NCBI RefSeq assembly: GCF_000301055.1
Contig: NZ_JH932301.1
Span: 661,979-725,978 of the forward strand
Direction: 5' to 3'
DNA length: 64,000 bases
From: Falseniella ignava CCUG 37419
GTDB taxonomy: Bacteria; Bacillota; Bacilli; Lactobacillales; Aerococcaceae
The translations under genes were made by a program, and so were the position numbers. Below the pieces are notes generated by a model. The model was given only the letters and a program-made list of their open reading frames with translations. It was not told where the DNA came from and did no database searches. This document shows positions 1-9,389 of this stretch, piece by piece (position 1 is the stretch's first letter; every line of letters begins with the position of its first letter).

Positions 1-570
1 GCTAATGGGAAGAATTTAATCGGAAAATCTTGGGATAACCGCTATGGTTGTGTGGCAATTTTAGATTTATTAGAATACGTACAAGGAAAAGAATTAGATT
101 GCGACTTAATTATTGGCGCGAACGTGCAAGAAGAAGTTGGGTTACGCGGCGTTCGTGGAGCGGTAACACGTTACCAACCGGACGTCTTTATTGCGGTAGA
201 TTGCTCACCAGCAGGTGATTCAGAAAGCTCTACCGGAGTTCAAGGGCGTCTTGGGGAAGGATTTTTATTACGAATGCAAGACCCAGGCATGTTGACCCAT
301 CGTGGTTTAATTGATTATTTCGTTGAAACAGCTGAACGCCATGAGATTGATTATCAATATTTCTTCTCAAAAGGCGGTACGGATGCAGGAGCTGCTCATA
401 CGATGAATGAAGGTATTATTAGTGGTGTAATTGGCGTTCCGGCACGTTATATTCACGGTCATCAATCAATTTATCGACTGTCAGATTACAAAGCAGCGAT
501 TGCTATGCTGCAACAAGTTGTCACGGAATTTAATGTAGAAACATTAAAAACAATCCGTGAAAATAATTAG
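1..570 (+). CDS. M42-family metallo-aminopeptidase, 5' end cut by window
   Basis: The frame is open from base 1, so the start lies outside the window and 189 codons of an enzyme that normally has about 350 residues are present. The visible part carries M42 (glutamyl aminopeptidase/endoglucanase-like) signatures: SWDNR near the left edge, VQEEVGLRG with the catalytic glutamate, VDCSPAGD with a metal-ligand aspartate, KGGTDAG, and the late YIHGHQSIY histidine motif. The family trims N-terminal residues from cytosolic peptides with two metal ions. Next comes ytpR, as in the Bacillus ytoP-to-ytpR neighbourhood. Family assignment is firm; substrate preference is not. Confidence 0.88.
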   Translation, partial: ANGKNLIGKSWDNRYGCVAILDLLEYVQGKELDCDLIIGANVQEEVGLRGVRGAVTRYQPDVFIAVDCSPAGDSESSTGVQGRLGEGFLLRMQDPGMLTHRGLIDYFVETAERHEIDYQYFFSKGGTDAGAAHTMNEGIISGVIGVPARYIHGHQSIYRLSDYKAAIAMLQQVVTEFNVETLKTIRENN

Positions 571-581
571 GAGGGAAGCCT

Positions 582-1208
582 ATGTGGTTAGCATTTTATA
601 ATCCAACAGCAACAGGAGATGTCCTGTTATTAACGCGAGATAGCAACTCAACAAGTGCAAAATCATTCGAACGAAAAGGTGATGTCGCGGTAGTTCGTCC
701 GGCACACCAAGAGGAAATTGTCAGTGTCAATATATTCAACGCTTCTCAATACTTAGACTTAAGCGAAACGGGTCAAGTTTTGTTGTCTAATGAACAACTC
801 AAAACAATCAATGAGTTGATCTCAAAAACCGATTATGAGGCAGAAGTGAAGGTTGATGCGACACCGAAATTTGTAGTGGGGTACGTTGAATCTTGCGATC
901 CAGTCGAAGATAGTGATCATCTTTCGCTTACGCAGACGAATGTAGGTGATACAACCTTACAAATTGTATGTGGAGCGAAAAATATTCGCCAGGGACTGCA
1001 TGTATTAGTAGCACGTCCAGGCGCAGTAATGCCAAGTGGTTTAATTATTTGGCCAAGTGAACTGCGTGGTGTTCCAAGCTATGGCATGGTCTGTTCAACT
1101 CGTGAGTTGCAACTCGAAGGAGTAGGCAATACTGAAGGAATATGGGAATTGCCAGATCATTTTGAACCAGGGACACCATTAGATGAAGTAATCGCACAAT
1201 TGAATTAA
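582..1208 (+). CDS. ytpR: YtpR-type tRNA-binding domain protein
   Basis: A 208-residue protein with an N-terminal DUF4479-like half (about 1-90) and a C-terminal EMAP/OB-fold tRNA-binding domain (about 95-200), seen in KFVVGYVESCDPVEDSDHLS and IVCGAKNIRQGLHVLVA. The same fold is fused to PheT in phenylalanyl-tRNA synthetase, but YtpR is the free-standing Firmicutes form; its exact role is unresolved. It lies 11 bp after the M42 peptidase gene with a gagggaagcc ribosome-binding site and probably shares its transcript. Length matches the family. Confidence 0.9.
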   Translation: MWLAFYNPTATGDVLLLTRDSNSTSAKSFERKGDVAVVRPAHQEEIVSVNIFNASQYLDLSETGQVLLSNEQLKTINELISKTDYEAEVKVDATPKFVVGYVESCDPVEDSDHLSLTQTNVGDTTLQIVCGAKNIRQGLHVLVARPGAVMPSGLIIWPSELRGVPSYGMVCSTRELQLEGVGNTEGIWELPDHFEPGTPLDEVIAQLN

Positions 1209-1224
1209 GGAAAGAGTGGAGAGA

Positions 1225-1863
1225 ATGTCTCAAGGACATGAGCAAAATAAAGAATTGAATCGAAAGTTTGATGCTCAGTCAGCTCGACGTCAAAGAGAAC
1301 AAGATTTAGAGATGCCACCGATATTAAAAGATACCAATATACGTAAGACAACTCAGTCCTTTAGTTCATCATCCCAATTGCATCCCAAGTCATCATGGAA
1401 ACAGCCTGCGTCGATGTCGACTGACTTAGCGAACCATTATGAAGTTCCATTTGAACGCCAACAGACTCGTTCACAAGTGTCGCATAAAGAGTGGCGGACT
1501 ACAGATGATTCATTACTTCAACGTCAGTCCGTCCTGTCGGATACAGCGACACCGAAGACCGACTACCAACCTTCGTATCTAGCGACGAGGCCAGCAAAAA
1601 ATAACCTAGGTGATTCAAACGAAAAACTTGATTCAGAGAGTATAAACAAGTATTATATAAAATCGGAACGTTCATCTTACTCTCCACCTCAACTTCCGCA
1701 TGGAGAGCAAAATTTAGAGTCCTCAAACGACACGATGAACACACATCGAAAGTCATCAGCAAGCTCTAAGGATTCAATTGATCCATCGGCTATTCCTGAA
1801 TTAGTTCAGCGATTGTCGAAATCATATGAAGACTTTCTATTGTTCGATCTTCAGGAGGAATAA
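1225..1863 (+). CDS. Hypothetical hydrophilic protein in the ytpR-murC gap
   Basis: I do not recognise this gene. The ATG is preferred over an in-frame GTG nine bases upstream because gtggag sits at proper spacing before the ATG. The 212-residue product is rich in Ser, Gln, Lys, Arg and Thr, has no membrane segment and looks disordered. Only the last 30 residues (IPELVQRLSKSYEDFLLF) look foldable. In Bacillus and many relatives the gene between ytpR and murC encodes the DNA translocase SftA (YtpS), which also has a long disordered N-terminus. This could be an SftA N-terminal remnant, or an unrelated protein; the motor domain is absent. It sits 16 bp after ytpR and 4 bp before murC. Confidence 0.6.
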   Translation: MSQGHEQNKELNRKFDAQSARRQREQDLEMPPILKDTNIRKTTQSFSSSSQLHPKSSWKQPASMSTDLANHYEVPFERQQTRSQVSHKEWRTTDDSLLQRQSVLSDTATPKTDYQPSYLATRPAKNNLGDSNEKLDSESINKYYIKSERSSYSPPQLPHGEQNLESSNDTMNTHRKSSASSKDSIDPSAIPELVQRLSKSYEDFLLFDLQEE

Positions 1864-1867
1864 TTTT

Positions 1868-3205
1868 ATGCACTTAGACAAAACTAAAACGTATCACTTT
1901 ATTGGAATTAAAGGCTCAGGTATGAGTGCGCTAGCGCTGATATTACATGGAGAAGGCTATAAAGTCCAAGGTAGTGACGTTGGTAAGTATTTCTTCACAC
2001 AACAAGAACTTGAAAATCATGAAATTCCAATTTTTACTTTTGATGCTGATAATATTCAATCAGATTACGTGGTAATTGGTGGTAATGCCTTTGGTGAGGA
2101 TCATCCAGAGATTCAACAAGCACAAGCTTTAGATTGTGAGTTTTACCGGTATCATGATTTTCTAGGAAAAATGATTGAAGGGTACATTAGTATTGGGATT
2201 ACAGGATCACACGGCAAGACTTCTACGACAGGTCTTTTAGCACATGTCTTGAGTCACTTAGCCCCAACCAGTTATTTGATTGGGGATGGTACAGGGTCAG
2301 GAGATGAGGAAGCTACTTACTTTGTATTAGAGGCCTGTGAATATCGTCGTCATTTTCTAGCGTATTCACCGGATTACGCCATTATAACAAATGTAGATTT
2401 TGACCATCCAGACTATTTCCGTTCGATTGATGATGTGTTTGATGCGATGACTACATTTGCCAATCAAGCTAAAAAGGCCATTATAGCGTGTGGTGAAGAC
2501 CCATTATTACGACAAATTGAAGCATCAGTCCCAATCCATTACTATGGATTAACTGAGGAGTGCGATATTCAAGCGACACAAATTGAGCGAACCGTTGAAG
2601 GCTCAAATTTTGATGTAATTTATTATGGTCAGAATATGGGACATTTCTCAATTCCAGTTTATGGAGAACATAATATTTTGAATGCCTTGGCGGTGATCGG
2701 AGTATTGTTGGAGGAAGGGTTCGATTCAGTACAAATACAGAAATATTTAGCGAATTTCCCAGGCGTAAAACGTCGTTTTTCAAGTCGACAAGTTAATCAA
2801 TTAACAATTATTGATGATTATGCGCACCATCCTTCAGAAATTGAAGCGACGATTGATGCAGCCAAACAACGCTATCCAGATCGAGAGATTGTAGCGATTT
2901 TCCAACCGCATACGTTCAGTCGGACGACAGCGCTCTTAAGTGAATTTGCTGAAGCATTAAAACAATCGGATGTCATCTATCTAGTTGATATCTTTACCTC
3001 GGCAAGAGAACAGTCAGGTCGGGTAAGGATTGAAGACTTAGCCAGTTTGATTGGTGATGAAGTCGAATTGATTTCGCAAGACCATCTTTCACCATTAATG
3101 GATTATGAAGACGCCGTTATATTATTTATGGGTGCGGGTGATATTGATGAATTATCTAAGCACTTCGAACAGTCTTACGCACAATTAAGACCAAACTTAC
3201 TTTAA
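1868..3205 (+). CDS. murC: UDP-N-acetylmuramate--L-alanine ligase MurC
   Basis: This enzyme adds L-alanine to UDP-MurNAc in the cytosolic stage of peptidoglycan synthesis, using ATP. The start chosen is the ATG preceded by ttcaggaggaata; the open frame extends upstream but overlaps the preceding gene. The 445-residue protein has the N-terminal Rossmann motif FIGIKGSGMSALA (about 10-22), the Mur-ligase P-loop GITGSHGKTSTTG (about 105-117) and the C-terminal DDYAHHPSEI motif. Length and order are typical. A hairpin terminator follows directly. Confidence 0.97.
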   Translation: MHLDKTKTYHFIGIKGSGMSALALILHGEGYKVQGSDVGKYFFTQQELENHEIPIFTFDADNIQSDYVVIGGNAFGEDHPEIQQAQALDCEFYRYHDFLGKMIEGYISIGITGSHGKTSTTGLLAHVLSHLAPTSYLIGDGTGSGDEEATYFVLEACEYRRHFLAYSPDYAIITNVDFDHPDYFRSIDDVFDAMTTFANQAKKAIIACGEDPLLRQIEASVPIHYYGLTEECDIQATQIERTVEGSNFDVIYYGQNMGHFSIPVYGEHNILNALAVIGVLLEEGFDSVQIQKYLANFPGVKRRFSSRQVNQLTIIDDYAHHPSEIEATIDAAKQRYPDREIVAIFQPHTFSRTTALLSEFAEALKQSDVIYLVDIFTSAREQSGRVRIEDLASLIGDEVELISQDHLSPLMDYEDAVILFMGAGDIDELSKHFEQSYAQLRPNLL

Positions 3206-3211
3206 GATGCC

Positions 3212-3244
3212 AACCAATGAAAAATGCTTTTCATTGGTTTTTTG
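3212..3244 (+). terminator. Rho-independent terminator after murC
   Basis: A perfect 12-bp stem, AACCAATGAAAA / TTTTCATTGGTT, with a 4-base loop is followed by a T-run. An ATG inside this hairpin extends the polA reading frame upstream but cannot be the real start, since it is buried in the stem and has no ribosome-binding site. Confidence 0.88.
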
Positions 3245-3270
3245 TTTATAATAAAGATGGAGGGGATAAG

Positions 3271-5934
3271 ATGACAACTCGAAAAATAGTATTAATTGAT
3301 GGAAGCAGCCTAGCTTATCGTGCGTTTTATTCGATTTTAGATTTAGAACGCTTTAAAAATCAAGCAGGATTGCATACCAACGCTTTGTATAGCTTCTATC
3401 GTATGTTAGATAATCTTATCAAACAATTTGATCCGACACATATTATGGTTGCATTTGACCAAGCGGGACCAACGTTTCGGACCGAGATGTATCAAGAATA
3501 TAAAGGGGGGCGCCAAAGTACGCCGTCTGAATTAAAGGAACAAATGCCATATTTACGAGTCTTACTCGATGCTTTTGGCATTCAATATTATGATATGGCT
3601 GAATTTGAAGCGGATGATATTATTGGAACGTTGGCGTATCAAGCAGATTCGAATGACCAAGTCCATGTAATTTCTGGGGACCGAGATTTGATTCAATTGG
3701 CAAGCCCACAAACGACTGTCCATATTACGCGTCGTGGTGTCAGTGATTTAGTCGAATACACGCCAGAAACGATTGAAGAAGAATACGGGATTACACCTCG
3801 ACAAATTATTGATTTGAAAGGTTTGGTTGGGGATAGCTCCGATAATTATCCTGGTGTAACGCGTATTGGTGAAAAGACTGGACTTAAATTGCTCTATGAA
3901 TACCATTCGATTCCAGAGCTTTATGAACGAATTGATGAATTAAAACCATCAAAAATGAAAGAGAACCTGATTAACGAACGAGATATTGCCTTTATGTGTC
4001 GTGATTTAGCGGAGATTAAGCGCGATATTGATTTAAAATTTAAATTGGATGACTTTGCTTATCACGGGAGAGATATTGAAGCCTTAATCGAATTTAACCG
4101 TTCGATGAATTTTAATTCTTTTTTAAGTGATTTAATGCAGGATAATCCGGTAGATTTTTCTAATCAAGCTAACGAAGTTCCCGATGCACCTGACTATGAA
4201 ATCAACTATTTAAAACAAATCGAATCGACCCATTTACCGGATGCAGCGACAATATACTTTGAAACATTAAGAAGTAATTATCATGAAGAACCGATTCAAG
4301 CGGTTGCATGGTATGATATTTCAACTCAAAACGCTTTTGTCACGGAAGCGAATATTGCTTTTGATAGCGAAGAGTTTAGAGCGTGGTTAGAAGATCCGAT
4401 GATACCAAAGACTATGTTTGACTCTAAGCGGACGCAAGTTCTAGCTCACCGAAATGGTGTGGAATTAAAAGGTATTGACTTCGATTGTTTAATCGCGGCT
4501 TATTTAGTGATGAATGATCACCTTAAGGAAATTCCTGATATTTTACGGGAGTTTAATATCCCATTAGCGGTAGCTTATGATGAGGCTGTTTATGGCAAAG
4601 GTAAAAAGATTGCTTGGCCGTCAGAAGAAGTTTGGCAACCACACTTAGCAAGTAAAGTGGTCGCCTTATCCCAATTGGTAGAACCCTTAAAAGAACGTTT
4701 AAATACACTCGATATGATGGAATTATATACGGATATCGATATGCCGGTAGCCCGTATATTATCCGAAATGGAAATAACGGGAATTAAAGTTGATCCGGAG
4801 ATACTCCAAGCTAAAAGTGAGGAAATCGAAGCTCGCCTGTTAGAGATTGAAAAGGATGTATTTCAGCTGGCGGGAGAATCCTTTAATTTGAATTCACCCA
4901 AGCAGTTAGGTGAAATTTTATTTGAAAAGTTAAACCTGCCAGTAATTAAGAAGACGAAGACCGGGTATAGTACGTCAGCGGATGTGCTAGAAAAGCTACA
5001 ACATCAACACCCGATTATTGAATTAATTCTAGATTATCGTCAACTTAATAAGTTGCAAGGGACTTATTTAATTGGATTACAAGATTATATTCAAGCAGAT
5101 GGGAAAATTCATACCCATTTTGTTCAAACACTGACCCAAACGGGGCGGTTATCTAGTACCGATCCGAATTTACAAAATATTCCAATTCGAATTGAGGAAG
5201 GACGTAAAATCCGTCAAGCCTTTGTACCAAGTGAGCCGGGCTGGCAATTATTTAGTGCAGACTACTCACAAATAGAATTGCGTGTCCTCGCTCATATCAG
5301 TGGGGATAAAGCCATGCAACAAGCCTTTATTGATGGAGAAGATATTCATTCGGCGACAGCTCGAGCGATATTTCATTTAGATGACGATCAAAAAGTTACC
5401 CCGAACGATCGACGTCAAGCTAAGGCGGTTAACTTTGGGATTGTCTATGGTATTAGTGATTATGGGTTGTCACAAAACTTGAATATTTCAAGAGCTGAAG
5501 CTAAACGCTTCATCGATCGCTATTTAGAGACCTATAGTGGAATTCATCAATTTATGGAAAAGATTGTCGAGCAAGCGAAGAAGGATGGGTATGTTAGTAC
5601 GCTATTCCATCGTCGACGTTACTTGCCAGATATTCACTCAAGCAACTTTAATGTTCGTTCTTTTGCTGAGCGGACGGCTTTAAATTCACCGATTCAAGGT
5701 ACAGCTGCAGATATTATTAAAATTGCGATGATTCGATTAGCAGAAAAACTAGAGGCAATGAATTTATCTTCTCGAATCCTTCTGCAAGTGCATGACGAAT
5801 TGATCCTTGAAGGACCGAGTGAAGAGATGGAAATCTTAAGTGAGATTGTTCCAGCGATGATGGAACAAGCAGTTGAATTATCGATTCCGTTAATTGTCGA
5901 TTATAATCAAGGCAATAATTGGTACGAGTTATAA
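3271..5934 (+). CDS. polA: DNA polymerase I
   Basis: Start taken at the ATG after agatggaggggataag. The 887-residue protein has an N-terminal 5'-3' exonuclease domain (about 1-290; FEADDIIGT and GDRDLIQL), a central 3'-5' exonuclease-like domain and a C-terminal polymerase domain. Polymerase motifs are intact: A, SADYSQIELRVLAH; B, RRQAKAVNFGIVYGIS; C, LQVHDELI. The middle domain has FETL where proofreading enzymes carry the metal-binding D-x-E, so proofreading is probably lost, as in Bacillus relatives. The enzyme fills repair gaps and removes Okazaki primers. It opens the polA-mutM-coaE block; mutM starts 21 bp later. Confidence 0.97.
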   Translation: MTTRKIVLIDGSSLAYRAFYSILDLERFKNQAGLHTNALYSFYRMLDNLIKQFDPTHIMVAFDQAGPTFRTEMYQEYKGGRQSTPSELKEQMPYLRVLLDAFGIQYYDMAEFEADDIIGTLAYQADSNDQVHVISGDRDLIQLASPQTTVHITRRGVSDLVEYTPETIEEEYGITPRQIIDLKGLVGDSSDNYPGVTRIGEKTGLKLLYEYHSIPELYERIDELKPSKMKENLINERDIAFMCRDLAEIKRDIDLKFKLDDFAYHGRDIEALIEFNRSMNFNSFLSDLMQDNPVDFSNQANEVPDAPDYEINYLKQIESTHLPDAATIYFETLRSNYHEEPIQAVAWYDISTQNAFVTEANIAFDSEEFRAWLEDPMIPKTMFDSKRTQVLAHRNGVELKGIDFDCLIAAYLVMNDHLKEIPDILREFNIPLAVAYDEAVYGKGKKIAWPSEEVWQPHLASKVVALSQLVEPLKERLNTLDMMELYTDIDMPVARILSEMEITGIKVDPEILQAKSEEIEARLLEIEKDVFQLAGESFNLNSPKQLGEILFEKLNLPVIKKTKTGYSTSADVLEKLQHQHPIIELILDYRQLNKLQGTYLIGLQDYIQADGKIHTHFVQTLTQTGRLSSTDPNLQNIPIRIEEGRKIRQAFVPSEPGWQLFSADYSQIELRVLAHISGDKAMQQAFIDGEDIHSATARAIFHLDDDQKVTPNDRRQAKAVNFGIVYGISDYGLSQNLNISRAEAKRFIDRYLETYSGIHQFMEKIVEQAKKDGYVSTLFHRRRYLPDIHSSNFNVRSFAERTALNSPIQGTAADIIKIAMIRLAEKLEAMNLSSRILLQVHDELILEGPSEEMEILSEIVPAMMEQAVELSIPLIVDYNQGNNWYEL

Positions 5935-5955
5935 GCATAAGAAAGTAGGGAAGCT

Positions 5956-6798
5956 ATGCCTGAATTACCCGAGGTCGAAGTGAATCGCAGAGGACTGGAA
6001 CGGTTAGTTCAAGACAAAGTCATCAAAAATGTTCAAGTATTTTGGCCAAAAATTGTTGCGGATATGGATGTAACAGCGTGGCAAGAACGGTTAATCGACC
6101 AACAAATTCTCTCTGTGAGTCGACGCGGAAAGTTTTTAATTTTTAATTTAACGGATGGGTATCTTATCTCCCACTTACGTATGGAAGGGAAATACTTCTT
6201 TTATTTACCCGAAGAGGTGCCGCTCGATAGAGATAAACACAGCCATATTATTTTTACGTTCGAGGATAACAGTCAACTTCATTATCATGATGTCCGTAAG
6301 TTTGGTCGGATGAATTGGGTTGAAGCTGGGGTGTTGGATTCATTCTTTGATGCGAGACAACTCGGACCTGAGCCGACAGAACGTGAGTTTGATCTAGAGG
6401 TTTTTACTCAACAATTGCACGAATGTCGTCAAATGATTAAACCTGCCCTTTTATCGCAGCGCTATGTAGCGGGTTTAGGTAATATTTATGTAGATGAAGC
6501 ATTATATTTAGCACAAATTCATCCGATGACTCGAGCTAATACCCTGACAGAGTCCGAAATTTGTCGACTTCATTATCAAATTATCAATGTCCTACAGCGG
6601 GCTGTTGATGCAGGTGGGTCCACTATCCGAACTTATCGCAATATTATCGATGAAGCAGGCAGCTATCAAGATCAATTAATTGTGTATGGAAAACAAGGTG
6701 AGCTCTGTCCACGATGCCAGACCCCGATTGAAAAGATGAAAGTAGCTCAACGCGGGACGCACTGGTGCCCGACATGTCAAATATTAAAGGAGAGATAA
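5956..6798 (+). CDS. mutM: Formamidopyrimidine-DNA glycosylase (Fpg)
   Basis: A bifunctional base-excision enzyme that removes 8-oxoguanine and formamidopyrimidines. The 280-residue product begins MPELPEVE, supplying the N-terminal proline nucleophile and catalytic glutamates. It contains SRRGKFL with the conserved DNA-contacting lysine and ends in a zinc finger, CPRC...CPTC (about 258-275). Length is exactly typical. It follows polA and ends 1 bp before coaE, so the three repair and cofactor genes are likely translated together. Confidence 0.97.
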   Translation: MPELPEVEVNRRGLERLVQDKVIKNVQVFWPKIVADMDVTAWQERLIDQQILSVSRRGKFLIFNLTDGYLISHLRMEGKYFFYLPEEVPLDRDKHSHIIFTFEDNSQLHYHDVRKFGRMNWVEAGVLDSFFDARQLGPEPTEREFDLEVFTQQLHECRQMIKPALLSQRYVAGLGNIYVDEALYLAQIHPMTRANTLTESEICRLHYQIINVLQRAVDAGGSTIRTYRNIIDEAGSYQDQLIVYGKQGELCPRCQTPIEKMKVAQRGTHWCPTCQILKER

Positions 6799-6799
6799 A

Positions 6800-7405
6800 A
6801 TGTATGTTGTGGCGATTACAGGCGGGATTGCGACAGGAAAATCAACTGTAACTCGTTTTATCTTGGAGCTAGGGTATCCGGTGATTGATTTAGACTATGT
6901 AGCTCGTCAAGTTGTTGAAGTAGGTCAACCTTGTTGGCAAGCAATTGTAGATCGGTTCGGAACAGACATTCTCCAACAAGATCAGACTTTGAATCGAAAA
7001 AAAATGGGTGAAATCGTCTTTAACGATTCGGACGCGTTGGAACAGTTAAATCAAATTATGCATCCAGCAATATATCAAGCGACTCTACAGCAACTTGCAT
7101 ATTACCGAGAGGAAGCGGAACCGCTTTGTTTTATCGATATTCCCTTGCTGTTTGAAACCGAAGAAAATTACCCTTATGATGAATCTTGGCTAATCTATGT
7201 GCCGGAAAATATACAATTAGAGCGCTTAATGGCACGTGATCATTTATCAAAAGAAGAAGCATTACAACGAATGAAACAACAACAATCGATAGAATGGAAA
7301 AAGACCGTTGCAGACCGGATTATTTATAATGATGGATCCTTTTCCCAAACCTATCAGCAAGTAAGAAATGAACTTGAAAGAATAGGTAAACTTATTACAT
7401 TGTGA
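6800..7405 (+). CDS. coaE: Dephospho-CoA kinase
   Basis: This enzyme catalyses the last step of coenzyme A synthesis, phosphorylating the 3' hydroxyl of dephospho-CoA. The 201-residue protein opens with a P-loop GGIATGKST (family norm GGIGSGKS/T) and has the conserved DLDYVARQVVE and IDIPLLFET segments. It starts 1 bp after mutM with aaaggagag as ribosome-binding site, giving tight operon coupling. The order polA-mutM-coaE is a Firmicutes hallmark. Confidence 0.95.
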   Translation: MYVVAITGGIATGKSTVTRFILELGYPVIDLDYVARQVVEVGQPCWQAIVDRFGTDILQQDQTLNRKKMGEIVFNDSDALEQLNQIMHPAIYQATLQQLAYYREEAEPLCFIDIPLLFETEENYPYDESWLIYVPENIQLERLMARDHLSKEEALQRMKQQQSIEWKKTVADRIIYNDGSFSQTYQQVRNELERIGKLITL

Positions 7406-7443
7406 TAAACTATATTTATTATTGATTAGAAGGAGGCGTCAAT

Positions 7444-7938
7444 ATGCGTTGCCCAAAGTGTCATCATACATCATCTAAAGTGATTGATTCTAGACCGAGT
7501 GAAGAGACCGATACGATTCGCCGTCGAAGAGAATGTCTAAGTTGTGGCTATCGTTTTAATACGTATGAGCGTATTGAAAAGCTTCCTTTACTCGTTATTA
7601 AGCGGGATAATGTTCGTGAAGAATTTAATCGCGATAAACTCTTGCGAGGTATTATTCGATCGGCTGAGAAGCGGCCGATTCAATTAGAAGCGATGAATAA
7701 ATTAGTTGATTCTATTGAAGAGAAAATCCGTGAATCTGGTAAGCAAGAAATACCGAGCGAAGTGATTGGCGAAATGGTGATGGAGCGCCTTTTTGAATTG
7801 GACGAAGTCGCTTATATCCGTTTTGCGAGTGTCTATCGTGAATTTCAATCGCGTGAGATGTTTATGAAAGAATTAGAAACAATGGTCGATAAATATCGAG
7901 CCGAGACCGATTCGAATTCGAAAGGGGATCTTTCATGA
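7444..7938 (+). CDS. nrdR: Transcriptional repressor NrdR
   Basis: NrdR senses (d)ATP and represses ribonucleotide reductase genes. The 164-residue product has the N-terminal zinc ribbon (CPKC at 3-6, CLSCGY at about 31-36) followed by an ATP-cone domain beginning near LLVIKRDNVREEFNRDKL. An aaggaggcg ribosome-binding site precedes the ATG. Its stop codon overlaps the dnaB start (ATGA), so the two are translationally coupled. Length and order match Bacillus, where nrdR also precedes dnaB-dnaI. Confidence 0.96.
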   Translation: MRCPKCHHTSSKVIDSRPSEETDTIRRRRECLSCGYRFNTYERIEKLPLLVIKRDNVREEFNRDKLLRGIIRSAEKRPIQLEAMNKLVDSIEEKIRESGKQEIPSEVIGEMVMERLFELDEVAYIRFASVYREFQSREMFMKELETMVDKYRAETDSNSKGDLS

Positions 7939-9389
7939 AAATAAATGATTCGGCTTGGCGGATGCATTCTACTCAACCATTACAAGTGCAATCACTTTCG
8001 CAAATCAATCGACAAGAAATTCATCATCTTATTTCACTGTACCAGCCGCTAGTTGGGCCGTTGGGAGTTGCATTGTATTTAACACTCGAATCATTAGCTG
8101 ATTCTCCACAAGAATCTCTACAACATCAAGATATTTTCAAAGTAATGAATATGGGAGCGGCAGATTTTCATTGGGCGCGTCAAAGACTTGAGGCGGTAGG
8201 ATTGTTAAAGACATTCTTATATTCATCAAGTGATCAGCCAAGTAAGTATCAACTCGCTGTCTATCAAGTATTAAAGCCTAAAACTTTTGCAGCATTTAGT
8301 CAATCAAGCCAACTTAAAACCGCACTCCTACATTATATGGGGCCTGGGTACTTTGAACAGTTGATACAAGAAAATGAAGCCCCGTCAGTGGATTTGCAAC
8401 AGTTTGAAGAAGTTACGCAACCATTCAAAGCGATTTATAGTGGGATTGCGGCAAATGTTAATGCGTCTGATCAAAATAGCGATAGTTCGATCGAAAATTT
8501 TAAAAGAACACCGGTCTCTCAAACAGTACATAAGGTAATTAACGCTTTGATTAAGCGTGGTGTCAATCATCAATTATTCACAGTTCGGTTTATGGACGAA
8601 CTAAACGCTTTACAGACCTTATATCAATTCGATGAACAGACGTTATATCAGTTATTGAATCAAGTCATTCAATCTCAATCAGATTCGATTGATTATCAGC
8701 AATTGCATGCGGAAGCAAAAACCATCCGGACGAAGAAAGACACCCTTCATGAATCTGCTCAATCAAAGGAAATTGAAACGAAGATTGATAAGGGCGCGAC
8801 AATGAAAGAGACATCTTTTCCAATTGAATATACGATGACGTCCTTAAGGGAACGTCAAACGCAATTAATGGAAGCCTATCCAGATTTGCGAGAACAAGAT
8901 ATCCAATTGATTTTGACCACCGAACAATTACCTCATGCAGTATTTTTGGAGCGAATTAAGCAAGGTAAAGGTGGTTTTGCTACGAATTACGAGCAGAAGA
9001 ATTTAATTGAATTGACTAAGGTGGTTTCTTTGAACCCAGCGGTGATCAATTTCTTGATTTATTATATTTTAATTATTTTGAATAAATCAACACTGTATCA
9101 AGGGGATCTCGAACGTTATGCCAACGAATGGCAGCAAAATCATTTAGAACATGTTGTTGATGTGATGCACTATCTTCGTAAACAAGAAGTGATTCGAAAA
9201 AAACAAGTCAATCCGAAACGAAAATCAACGACTTATTCAAATTATAACGAGCCGATTCCTGAGTGGATGCAAATGGATAATGAAAGTAAAAGTGAAACAG
9301 CGGGTAGTGATTCAGTTGATCAAAAATTTGAGCAAACATTGAAAGCACGTCTTGAAAAATTAAAACGACAGGAGGATGAGCATGCATAG
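7935..9389 (+). CDS. dnaB: Replication initiation / membrane attachment protein DnaB
   Basis: This is the Gram-positive DnaB (not the E. coli helicase), which with DnaD and DnaI loads the replicative helicase at oriC. The 484-residue protein has an N-terminal winged-helix-like region (about 25-150) and the DnaB/DnaD C-terminal domain near 360-430 (VSLNPAVINFLIYYIL, YANEWQQNHLEHVVDVM), separated by a low-complexity linker. The start overlaps nrdR by 4 bp and the end overlaps dnaI by 8 bp. Divergence is high outside the C-terminal domain, as is usual for this family. Confidence 0.9.
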   Translation: MKINDSAWRMHSTQPLQVQSLSQINRQEIHHLISLYQPLVGPLGVALYLTLESLADSPQESLQHQDIFKVMNMGAADFHWARQRLEAVGLLKTFLYSSSDQPSKYQLAVYQVLKPKTFAAFSQSSQLKTALLHYMGPGYFEQLIQENEAPSVDLQQFEEVTQPFKAIYSGIAANVNASDQNSDSSIENFKRTPVSQTVHKVINALIKRGVNHQLFTVRFMDELNALQTLYQFDEQTLYQLLNQVIQSQSDSIDYQQLHAEAKTIRTKKDTLHESAQSKEIETKIDKGATMKETSFPIEYTMTSLRERQTQLMEAYPDLREQDIQLILTTEQLPHAVFLERIKQGKGGFATNYEQKNLIELTKVVSLNPAVINFLIYYILIILNKSTLYQGDLERYANEWQQNHLEHVVDVMHYLRKQEVIRKKQVNPKRKSTTYSNYNEPIPEWMQMDNESKSETAGSDSVDQKFEQTLKARLEKLKRQEDEHA

